64,000 nt of DNA from Competibacter_A sp037045685 (GTDB lineage Bacteria > Pseudomonadota > Gammaproteobacteria > Competibacterales > Competibacteraceae). How positions within the stretch are numbered: position 1 is the stretch's first letter; the number at the start of each line of letters is the position of its first letter. The translations under genes and the position numbers were made by a program. Shown here piece by piece: positions 18,224 to 25,638 of this stretch. The notes below the pieces were generated by a model that had not been told where the DNA came from, made no database searches, and was given only the letters and a program-made list of their open reading frames with translations. The DNA lies in NCBI GenBank assembly GCA_037045685.1, contig JBAOII010000023.1:372001-436000 (forward strand), written 5' to 3'.

Positions 18224-19002
18224 GCGACCGATACGACGAACTCCACGACGACAACATATCCGCCTTGTATCGGGAAACCCGCGCGGTCGAGCCGCCGGCT
18301 TGGCTGGATCGGCATGTTCTGACAGCGGCGAAAGCGGTGGTCGAATCGCGTCCGGTTTCCGCGCGGCCGCCATCCAAGCGGCGAGCGACCCGATGGGCCG
18401 TGCCGCTGGGGCTGGCCGCGACGGTGGTTTTGACCGTGGGCGTGGTGCGCATGGTTCGCGAGCCCGGCCAGTTCGAGGCTTCGTTGCGGCAGGCAGCGGT
18501 CCGGTCCTCGGCCGAACCCGCCGCCGAGGCGGATGCTGCGGCGACTGGACGGGCCGAATTGTCGGCCGCGCGGAAATTAACCGAAGCCGCCCTTCCGGCC
18601 GCGCCCCCGGCATCGGCGTTTTCTCTCGAATCCCGAACCCGCGCGCCGGCCGCTTCGCCGCCCGCCCGGCTCGGTGACGAGCGACTGCCGCCCGCGCCCT
18701 CGATCGCTCCCGCCGCCGCACCGCCATCGCCGCCCGCCAAGCCTGCGGCGAGCAAACAAGAGTCGATGGCGCCGGCGGATCGCGAGAAAAACGATGGGCC
18801 TGGAGTGGCTCGGCCGCCGCTGGAAGAAACGAAAGCGGCGGGAGCCGCAGACCGGCCACATCGGCGTTCGCCGGAGCGGTGGTTGAAAGAGATCGCCGAA
18901 CTTCGCCGCCAGGGCCGGGCGGCCGAGGCCGATGCCAGCTTGGCCGAATTCCGGCGACGATATCCCGATCATCCGCTGGATAAGGCGACCGCCCCGCGAT
19001 GA
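18220..19002 (+). CDS. Probable anti-sigma factor (single-pass membrane protein)
   Basis: The protein has 260 residues. A short cytoplasmic N-terminus (DELHDDNISALYRETRAVEPP) precedes one membrane helix near residues 58-78, then a long Ala/Pro/Arg-rich low-complexity stretch, and a conserved-looking C-terminus (RWLKEIAELRRQGRAAEADA) that resembles tetratricopeptide-like tails in similar proteins. The assignment rests on context: a start overlapping the sigma-factor stop, the membrane topology and the cytoplasmic N-terminus. No zinc-binding anti-sigma motif (HxxxCxxC) is visible. Confidence 0.65.
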   Translation: MSDRYDELHDDNISALYRETRAVEPPAWLDRHVLTAAKAVVESRPVSARPPSKRRATRWAVPLGLAATVVLTVGVVRMVREPGQFEASLRQAAVRSSAEPAAEADAAATGRAELSAARKLTEAALPAAPPASAFSLESRTRAPAASPPARLGDERLPPAPSIAPAAAPPSPPAKPAASKQESMAPADREKNDGPGVARPPLEETKAAGAADRPHRRSPERWLKEIAELRRQGRAAEADASLAEFRRRYPDHPLDKATAPR

Positions 19003-19613
19003 ACGGCACCGTTCCCTCCGCCGAAGCCGTGGCGGCGCTGGAGGGGCAATTGCTGGCGTTGCTGAGCGCCCATCCGGCCGGCCTGAGCGAGCACGAACTG
19101 TTGAAGCGCCTGCGCGAGGAAAATCCGCTATTCGCCAATTTCGACGCTCGCCAGCCGCTCAGCCTGTTTCGCGGGCATTTCCTGCTGTTCCACGCGCTTT
19201 ATCGCTTGCGTGAGCGCACGAGCCGAGAGCGGCGCGGTCGCTTGGGGATCGATCCGCTGCGCATCGTTTTGGAGCCGGCGATATCGCTGGATGCCGCCCC
19301 GGTGAACGGCGCATCCCTGGTCCCATCCGATGCCGGCGACTGGAGCGGCTGGTACGCCGACTTGGGGCGGTGGGAGACGACCACCGCCGCCGAGGTGATC
19401 GAACTGCTGCGCCGGTTCCACGCGGCCGGCCGGGCGAAGGATCGGCGTCGGGCCGCGCTGGCGGAGTTGGGGTTGCAAGATCCGGTGGACGACGCCACGA
19501 TCAAGCGACGCTATCGCCGCCTGGCGATGCGACATCATCCGGACAGAGGCGGAGATGGCGTGCGGTTGCGCGAGATCAACGCCGCGCTGGCGACATTGCA
19601 AGCCGGTTTCTAG
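18999..19613 (+). CDS. DnaJ-related protein with C-terminal J domain
   Basis: The protein has 204 residues. The N-terminal two thirds match the DNAJ-related helical domain (ELLKRLREE, FRGHFLLFHALYRLRER). The C-terminal 55 residues form a J domain with the essential HPD tripeptide in MRHHPDRGG. J domains stimulate the ATPase of Hsp70 partners. Two Hsp70-family genes lie 1.3 kb downstream and are possible clients, although DnaK itself is not in the window. It overlaps the anti-sigma gene by 4 nt, so it belongs to the same transcription unit. Confidence 0.85.
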   Translation: MNGTVPSAEAVAALEGQLLALLSAHPAGLSEHELLKRLREENPLFANFDARQPLSLFRGHFLLFHALYRLRERTSRERRGRLGIDPLRIVLEPAISLDAAPVNGASLVPSDAGDWSGWYADLGRWETTTAAEVIELLRRFHAAGRAKDRRRAALAELGLQDPVDDATIKRRYRRLAMRHHPDRGGDGVRLREINAALATLQAGF

Positions 19614-19735
19614 AGGAGGATTCCGATGGAAACCCGCGCTGCCACCCGGCCGAAAGCGGGAGGCGAGAGAACGAAAGACGGCCGGTCGAGCGGTCGAGCC
19701 GGCGGCGAACGGGAATGGCTTCGCCGCCGCGAAAA

Positions 19736-20104
19736 TCACTTTTTGGGCAGAAAGGGATTGATGGTGTCGATCAAGATGGCTTCCTCCACCGGCTTGATGA
19801 CGTAACCTTTCGCGCCCTGGCGCTCGCCCCAGATCTTGTCGGTTTCCTGGTCCTTGGTCGTGACGATAATCACCGGAATATGGCTGGTCGAGGGGTTTTT
19901 GGTGATTTGCCGGGTGGCCTGAAACCCGTTGACTCGCGGCATGACCACATCCATGAGGACGAGATCGGGCAGTTCCGCCTTGGCGACTTCGACGCCTTCG
20001 GCTCCGTCTTTCGCCGTCATCACGTCGTGGCCATTCTTTTTGAGAATCTTGGCGAGACTCAGCGTCTGCGTGGGCGAGTCATCGACAATCAGTATGCGGG
20101 CCAT
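19736..20104 (-). CDS. pilH: PilH-like response regulator (twitching/chemosensory)
   Basis: This is a single-domain receiver of 122 residues: ILIVDDSPTQT, phospho-Asp in LVLMDVVMPRVNG, VTTKDQETDKIWGERQGAK and VIKPV. The tract after the phosphorylation site closely follows PilH, the receiver that shapes type IV pilus retraction in gammaproteobacteria. AGGAG sits 7 nt before the ATG at 20104. No pil genes adjoin it here, so the assignment rests on sequence alone, and a CheY-like role in another array is possible. Confidence 0.75.
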   Translation of the reverse strand: MARILIVDDSPTQTLSLAKILKKNGHDVMTAKDGAEGVEVAKAELPDLVLMDVVMPRVNGFQATRQITKNPSTSHIPVIIVTTKDQETDKIWGERQGAKGYVIKPVEEAILIDTINPFLPKK

Positions 20105-20340
20105 GCTGCCACTCCTGGAGTGATCTTTCGTATCTCGTTCGGGCGTCCGTGTCATCGAGCGAACAATTTTAAAACATTTCGCGTCGCCATAAAAATATGT
20201 AGCTGACCTTGCCGGAAACCGCTAACCCCATCATAAGCGATATTCGCGCGATTCGGGGATGGTTTTCGCGGTGGTTGGCGGTTCGCCGACGCATGATAGG
20301 ATACAGGATCAGTCCGTCTGTTTTGCAGGAGTTTGCTTTC

Positions 20341-20892
20341 ATGAATGTTTCACAACCGAGCTTTTTAACCCGGCTGGCCTTGGCGCTGCGCGCTTTCTGG
20401 CGGATTTTGGCCGATGGCGAATTCGCCGGCGGCGTGTCGTCGCTGGAACGCGGCGGGCCGGCGCCGGCCGCGCCGGCCGTCGAGCAGCCCAAGCCCGCCG
20501 CTCTGAGGGAAACCCTGCCCGAATCGGCTTTGCAGTTGTTGGCCCTGCTGCAACAGGAAGGCCGGTTCGTGGATTTCCTCGAGGAGAACGTCACCGCCTA
20601 TTCCGACGCCGAGATCGGCGGGGCCGCTCGGGTGGTGCACGAGGGTTGCCGCAAAGTGGTTCGCGACTATCTCCAGATCGAGCCGGTGCGGACCGAGGCC
20701 GAGGGCGCGCGGTTGACGCTGGCGGCCGGTTTCGATCCCTCGGCGGTGCGCTTGACCGGCAACGTGGTCGGCCAGCCGCCGTTCACCGGCACGCTGATGC
20801 ACCGGGGTTGGCGGGTGGCCCGGATCACGCTGCCGAAACTGGCCGAGGGTCACGATGTCCGGGTGCTGGCCCCGGCGGAGGTGGAGCTATGA
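20341..20892 (+). CDS. DUF2760 protein
   Basis: The protein has 183 residues and matches DUF2760: a leading helix (RLALALRAFWRILADGEF), a Pro/Ala linker, then a compact domain with LALLQQEGRFVDFLEENV, VHEGCRKVVRDYL, and a final block ending VRVLAPAEVEL. The molecular role is unknown. It starts at an ATG with AGGAG 9 nt upstream. Its stop overlaps the start of the first Hsp70-like gene (ATGA), and this family is commonly encoded beside such Hsp70 proteins, which argues for a joint task in protein folding or assembly. Confidence 0.82.
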   Translation: MNVSQPSFLTRLALALRAFWRILADGEFAGGVSSLERGGPAPAAPAVEQPKPAALRETLPESALQLLALLQQEGRFVDFLEENVTAYSDAEIGGAARVVHEGCRKVVRDYLQIEPVRTEAEGARLTLAAGFDPSAVRLTGNVVGQPPFTGTLMHRGWRVARITLPKLAEGHDVRVLAPAEVEL

Positions 20893-22730
20893 GCGAAGCC
20901 CGCTATGCTGTCGGCATCGATCTGGGGACCACGCACTGCGTGATGGCGGCGGTGGATTTGACCGCCGAAGAGGGCGATGGGGTGGTGCAGTGGACGGTGC
21001 CCATCCCGCAGCTCACCGCGCCCGGCGCGGTCGAGGAGCGGCCGATGCTGCCCTCGTTTCTGTACCTGCCGCATCCCGACGAACTGCGGCCGGACGACCG
21101 CACCCTGCCGTGGGGCGAACAGCCGCCGTTCGTGGTCGGCGAGCTGGCGCGGGCCATGGGCGGCCGCACCCCGATCCGGCTGGTGGCCAGCGCCAAGAGC
21201 TGGCTCTGCCATCCCGGCGTGGACCGGCGCGCGGCGATTCTGCCGGTGGAGGCGCCGGAGGAAGTGGCGCGGGTGTCGCCCCTGCAAGCGTCGATGCGCT
21301 ATCTGGAGCATCTGCGCGCCGCCTGGGACTCGCAATATCCCGACGCGCCGCTGACGGGGCAGGACGTGGTGCTGACGGTGCCGGCCTCTTTCGATCCGGC
21401 GGCGCGCGAGTTGACCGCCGAGGCGGCGGCGGCGGTCGGCCTGGGGCATCTGGTGTTGCTGGAGGAGCCGCAGGCGGCCCTGTATCACTGGATTCTGGCG
21501 GCGCGGGGCGACTGGCGCAAACAGGTCCAGCTCGGCGACATCATCCTGGTGATCGACTTGGGCGGCGGCACCGCCGACTTCTCGCTGATCGCCGTGACCG
21601 AACGCGACGGGTCGCTGGATCTGGTGCGCGTCGCGGTGGGCGACCACATCCTGCTGGGCGGCGATAACATGGACTTGGCGCTGGCGCACGCGGTTCGCGC
21701 CAAGCTGGCCGAGCAGGGAACCCAGCTCGATCCCTGGCAGTTGCAGGGGCTGACCCACGGTTGCCGGAACGCCAAGGAAACCCTGCTCGGCGACGCGGCG
21801 GTGGACGCGGTGCCGGTGGTGGTGCCGAGCCGGGGCTCCAAGCTGATCGGCGGCACGTTGCGGACCGAGTTGACCCGCGCGGAAGTGACCCGGAATCTGG
21901 TGGAGGGTTTCTTCCCCTTGGTGGACGTTTCGGCGCGGCCGACAAGTCGGGCGCGGGCGGCGCTGACCAAGCTGGGTTTGCCCTACGCGCAAGACCCGGC
22001 CATGACGCGCCATCTGGCCGCGTTTTTGGCGCGGCAGGTGGGCGCGACCCGCGATCTGGCCGGCTTCGAGAGCCGCTTGCCGGCGGACGCCAGCTTCCTG
22101 CATCCCACCGCCGTGCTGTTCAACGGCGGCGTGTTCAAAGCCCGGTCGCTGCTGGATCGGACCCTGGAAGTGTTGAACGGCTGGCTGGCCGCCGAGGGCG
22201 CGCCGCCGGTACGGTTGCTGGAAGGGGCCGATCTCGATCTGGCGGTGGCGCGCGGCGCGGCCTATTACGGCCATGTCCGGCGCGGGCGCGGGGTACGGAT
22301 TCGCGGCGGTACCGCCAAGTCTTACTACGTCGGGGTGGAAAGCGCCATGCCGGCGGTGCCGGGCATGGAGCCACCCATCGAGGCGCTGTGCATCGCGCCG
22401 TTCGGGATGGAGGAAGGCACCCAGGCGGAATTGCCGCCGCAGGAGGTCGGGCTGGTGGTCGGCGAGCCGGTGCGCTTCCGCTTCTTCGGCTCTTCGGTGC
22501 GCCGCGCCGATCACGTCGGCGCCGTCCTGGAGGAATGGGCGCCGGAGGAGGTCGAGGAGCTGGAAGAAATCGAGGCGACCCTGCCCGCCGAGGGCCGGCA
22601 GCCGGGTGAAGTGGTGCCGGTGCGGCTGCACGCGGCGGTCACCGAGGTCGGCACCCTGCGGCTGGAAGCCGTGCCGCGCACCGGCGAGGAAACCTGGAAG
22701 ATCGAGTTCGACGTGCGCGGGGAGAGCTGA
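20889..22730 (+). CDS. Hsp70-family protein, first of pair
   Basis: The protein has 613 residues. The actin-like ATPase shows the phosphate-1 loop GIDLGTTHCVMA, phosphate-2 loop VIDLGGGTADFS and connecting motifs (LLEEPQAALYHW; LFNGGVFK). It is shorter and more diverged than DnaK. The C-terminal part lacks a canonical substrate-binding lid and ends in a beta-rich region (VTEVGTLRLEAV). It overlaps the DUF2760 gene by 4 nt and sits directly before a second, larger relative. It probably acts as a specialised chaperone with these neighbours. Confidence 0.88.
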   Translation: MSEARYAVGIDLGTTHCVMAAVDLTAEEGDGVVQWTVPIPQLTAPGAVEERPMLPSFLYLPHPDELRPDDRTLPWGEQPPFVVGELARAMGGRTPIRLVASAKSWLCHPGVDRRAAILPVEAPEEVARVSPLQASMRYLEHLRAAWDSQYPDAPLTGQDVVLTVPASFDPAARELTAEAAAAVGLGHLVLLEEPQAALYHWILAARGDWRKQVQLGDIILVIDLGGGTADFSLIAVTERDGSLDLVRVAVGDHILLGGDNMDLALAHAVRAKLAEQGTQLDPWQLQGLTHGCRNAKETLLGDAAVDAVPVVVPSRGSKLIGGTLRTELTRAEVTRNLVEGFFPLVDVSARPTSRARAALTKLGLPYAQDPAMTRHLAAFLARQVGATRDLAGFESRLPADASFLHPTAVLFNGGVFKARSLLDRTLEVLNGWLAAEGAPPVRLLEGADLDLAVARGAAYYGHVRRGRGVRIRGGTAKSYYVGVESAMPAVPGMEPPIEALCIAPFGMEEGTQAELPPQEVGLVVGEPVRFRFFGSSVRRADHVGAVLEEWAPEEVEELEEIEATLPAEGRQPGEVVPVRLHAAVTEVGTLRLEAVPRTGEETWKIEFDVRGES

Positions 22731-22733
22731 ACC

Positions 22734-25568
22734 ATCGCCCGACAGAGCACATCCCGCTATCTGGTCGGGATCGATCTCGGCACCACCCATACGGTGGTGG
22801 CCTACGCCGATCTAAAGGCTCCCGCCAGCTCCCCGCTCCCGCCGGGAGAGGGATCGGGGGCGAGGGCCGCGTTTTCCCCTGTCATCCACTTGTTTCCCAT
22901 CGAACAACTGATCGCACCCGGCGCGGTGGCGGCCCGGCCGCTGCTGCCCTCGGTGCGCTATCACCCGGCGGATGGCGAACTGGCGGCGGGAGACCTGCAA
23001 CTGCCTTGGTCCTTCGCCGACCCCGGCGAAGTCGCTAACGCGGTCTTGGGCGAACTGGCGCGGGAGCGGGGCGCGCGAGTGCCGGGGCGGCTGGTCGCCA
23101 GCGCCAAAAGCTGGCTGTCGCACGCCGGGGTGGACCGCACCGCGCCGATTTTGCCTTGGGGCGCGGCGGAGGAAATCCCCAGAGTCTCGCCGGTCGCCGC
23201 CAGCGCCAGCTATCTCGCTTGCATCAAAGCCGCCTGGAACCGGCGATTTCCGCGCCAGCCCTTGGAGCGGCAGGAGGTGGTGTTGACCGTGCCGGCCTCG
23301 TTCGACGAAGCGGCGCGGGCGCTGACCGTGGCGGCGGCCCGGCTGGCGGGATTGCCGCACCTGCGCTTGCTGGAGGAACCGCAGGCGGCCTGCTACGATT
23401 GGCTGCACCGCCATCGCGGCGAGATCGGAACCGCGTTGGGCGAATCGCGGCTGCTGCTGGTCTGCGACGTGGGCGGCGGCACCACCGACCTGACCCTGAT
23501 CCAGATCGAGCCGGGCGAACCGGAGCCGCGCCTGACCCGGATCGGCGTGGGCGAGCACCTCATGCTGGGCGGCGACAACATGGATTTGACGCTGGCGCGG
23601 ACGGTCGAATCCCGCTTGGGCGGCGGTCGCTTGAACGCCGGCGAACTGTCACAACTGCTGCAACAGTGCCGGAACGCCAAGGAGCGGCTGTTGGCGGAAG
23701 ACGCGCCCGAGCGGGTGCCGGTGACGGTGCTGGGCGGCGGCGCCCGGCTGATCGGCGGCGCCCGGTCGGCGGAACTGAGCCGCGACGAGGTGCGGACCTT
23801 GCTGGTCGACGGTTTTCTGCCGCCGATCGGACCCGAGGAAAAACCTCAAAGTCGGCGGGCGGCGGTGGTCGAGTTCGGCCTGCCGTATGCCGCCGATCCG
23901 GCCATCAGCCGCCATCTGGCCGCGTTTCTGGCCCAGCACGTCGAAGCGTCCCGCCGGGCGCTGGGCGAACCGGCGCCGCCGGACCGTCCGCCGTTGCCGG
24001 ACGCGGTGCTGTTGAACGGCGGCGTGTTCCACGGCGCGGCCTTGGCCGGGCGATTGCTGGCGATTTTGGGCGGCTGGCGCGGCGCACCCTTGCGGCGGCT
24101 GGACAATCCCGAACCCGATCTGGCGGTGGCGCGCGGCGCGGTCGCTTACGGGCTGGCGCGACGCGGCCAGGGTTTGCGGATCGGCGGCGGGTCGGCGCGC
24201 GGCTATTTCCTGGTGGTGGACGGCGGGCGCGACCGCAAGCAGGGCGTTTGCCTGTTGCCGCGCGGCGCGGAGGAAGGGCGAGCGATCCGGCTGGATCGCG
24301 TTTTCTCGCTGCGGCTCGGCGCCCCGGTGCAATTTCATCTCATGTCCTCCACCGGCGACGCGGTGTATCCGTCGGGTGAGGTGGTGGCGCTGGACGGGGA
24401 AGATTTCGCCCCGCTGCCGCCCATCGCCACGGTGATCGAAAGCGAAACCGCCGGCGAAATTCCGGTGCAACTGGTCACCCAATTGACCGAGGTCGGCACG
24501 CTGGAGGTGGAGTGCGTCGCGGTGGAACCCTCATCCTCGCCCGCTTTCCCGGCGGGAGAGGGGGGATTGAAGGAGGAGCGCTGGCGGCTGGCTTTTCAAC
24601 TCCGTGGCGGCGATGCGGCGACGCTGGCTCGCCTGCATCCGCGCTTCCCGGACGCGGCGGCTCGATTGGAGCGCTTCTACGGCTCTCGCGCCGAAGTGGA
24701 ATCGAAAGAAATCAAGACGCTGCGCGCCGATCTGGAACGCCTGCTCGGCAGGCGCGAGAGTTGGGAAACGCCGCTGTTGCGAGCACTGTTCGGGGTGTTG
24801 TGGACCGGCGCGCGGCGGCGGCGGCGCTCGGCGGAACACGAGCGGCTGTGGTTCAGCTTGGCCGGTTACTGCTTGCGGCCGGGTTTCGGCTATCCGCTGG
24901 ACGACTGGCGGGCGCGGCAGTTGTGGGCGCTGTACGAGCAAGGCGTGCAACACCGTCAGGAGGCCCAGAACTGGGCGGAGTGGTGGACCTTGTGGCGGCG
25001 GGTGGCCGGCGGGTTGGATTCGGCGGCGCAAGCGCGGTTGAGCGATGAACTGTTGGCCGAGCTGCGCCCCGCGACCGGCAAAGCGGCCAAGGACAAACAG
25101 CCGGGCATCGAGGACATGGCGCGATTGGCCGGCGTGTTGGAGCGGGTCTCGGCGGCGCGCAAAGCCGAACTCGGCGAAACGCTGCTGGCGCGACTGGCGC
25201 GCAAGGGCGAATCGCCGCAACTGTGGTGGGCGGTCGGCCGTCTGGGAACGCGGGTTCCCGCCTACGGCAGCGCGCACGATGTCGTGCCGGCGGCGGCGGC
25301 GGCCGTCTGGCTGGAGCGGGTGTTGGCGCTCGATTGGCGGACGGTGGCGCCGGCCGCGTTCGCCGCGACTCTGCTGGCGCGGCTGAGCGGCGACCGGGAG
25401 CGCGATTTGGACGAGGCGTTACGGGCGCGGGTCATCCGGCAATTGCGGGTCGCCAAAGCCCCCGCCTCGTGGCTGCGGATGGTCGAGGAGGTCGTGGAAC
25501 TGGACGAGGCCGACGCCGGCCGGGTATTCGGGGAGGCGTTGCCGCCCGGTTTGCGGCTGGTGGGTTGA
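22734..25568 (+). CDS. Hsp70-family protein with DUF3731 tail; probable ATC start
   Basis: The protein is about 944 residues long. The ATPase lobe has GIDLGTTHTVVA, VCDVGGGTTDLT, LLEEPQAACYDW and LLNGGVFHGA. The final 330 residues match DUF3731, which occurs on this Hsp70 subclass (WFSLAGYCLRPGFGYPLDDW, NWAEWWTLWRRVAGGL). No ATG, GTG or TTG lies between the upstream TGA (22728) and the phosphate-1 loop. The first usable codon is ATC at 22734 in the context ACC-ATC-GCC, with a GGGGAG site about 9 nt before it. The frame is the same as that of the previous Hsp70, so UGA readthrough is an alternative. Two palindromic elements have been inserted in frame (about residues 32-44 and 600-612). The ATPase motifs look intact. 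Confidence 0.82.
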   Translation: MARQSTSRYLVGIDLGTTHTVVAYADLKAPASSPLPPGEGSGARAAFSPVIHLFPIEQLIAPGAVAARPLLPSVRYHPADGELAAGDLQLPWSFADPGEVANAVLGELARERGARVPGRLVASAKSWLSHAGVDRTAPILPWGAAEEIPRVSPVAASASYLACIKAAWNRRFPRQPLERQEVVLTVPASFDEAARALTVAAARLAGLPHLRLLEEPQAACYDWLHRHRGEIGTALGESRLLLVCDVGGGTTDLTLIQIEPGEPEPRLTRIGVGEHLMLGGDNMDLTLARTVESRLGGGRLNAGELSQLLQQCRNAKERLLAEDAPERVPVTVLGGGARLIGGARSAELSRDEVRTLLVDGFLPPIGPEEKPQSRRAAVVEFGLPYAADPAISRHLAAFLAQHVEASRRALGEPAPPDRPPLPDAVLLNGGVFHGAALAGRLLAILGGWRGAPLRRLDNPEPDLAVARGAVAYGLARRGQGLRIGGGSARGYFLVVDGGRDRKQGVCLLPRGAEEGRAIRLDRVFSLRLGAPVQFHLMSSTGDAVYPSGEVVALDGEDFAPLPPIATVIESETAGEIPVQLVTQLTEVGTLEVECVAVEPSSSPAFPAGEGGLKEERWRLAFQLRGGDAATLARLHPRFPDAAARLERFYGSRAEVESKEIKTLRADLERLLGRRESWETPLLRALFGVLWTGARRRRRSAEHERLWFSLAGYCLRPGFGYPLDDWRARQLWALYEQGVQHRQEAQNWAEWWTLWRRVAGGLDSAAQARLSDELLAELRPATGKAAKDKQPGIEDMARLAGVLERVSAARKAELGETLLARLARKGESPQLWWAVGRLGTRVPAYGSAHDVVPAAAAAVWLERVLALDWRTVAPAAFAATLLARLSGDRERDLDEALRARVIRQLRVAKAPASWLRMVEEVVELDEADAGRVFGEALPPGLRLVG
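22829..22866. repeat. REP-like element inside the second Hsp70 gene, copy 1
   Basis: GCTCCCCGCTCCCGCCGGGA and the following GAGGGATCGGGGGCGAGGG have the same layout as the intergenic element at 17571. It is translated as SPLPPGEGSGARA, the same frame as in topB-recQ, and lies just after the phosphate-1 loop, where Hsp70 proteins normally continue directly. Confidence 0.75.
24528..24567. repeat. REP-like element inside the second Hsp70 gene, copy 2
   Basis: CCCTCATCCTCGCCCGCTTT is followed by CCCGGCGGGAGAGGGGG, a diverged copy of the same palindrome. It is read as SSSPAFPAGEGG between VECVAVEP and EERWRLAFQ, two segments that would otherwise join in one beta strand region. Confidence 0.65.
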
Positions 25569-25575
25569 TCAAACT

Positions 25576-25605
25576 CGTTCCCCTTCGAGTTCGAGAGGGG
25601 GAAAA
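25576..25605. repeat. Short palindrome between Hsp70 and kinase-WD40 genes
   Basis: TTCCCCTTCGAGTTCGAGAG followed by GGGGAAAA forms a stem-loop of about 10 bp. It resembles a shortened REP-like element and could also slow transcription between the two genes. There is no T-run, so it is not called a terminator. Confidence 0.4.
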
Positions 25606-25638
25606 TACGCTTCCAACCTCGATCGACAAGAGTTTTTC

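Noticed and set aside
25568..25638. Rho-independent terminator after the Hsp70 pair
   Set aside because: The hairpin is not followed by a T-run, and its sequence is closer to the REP-like family.
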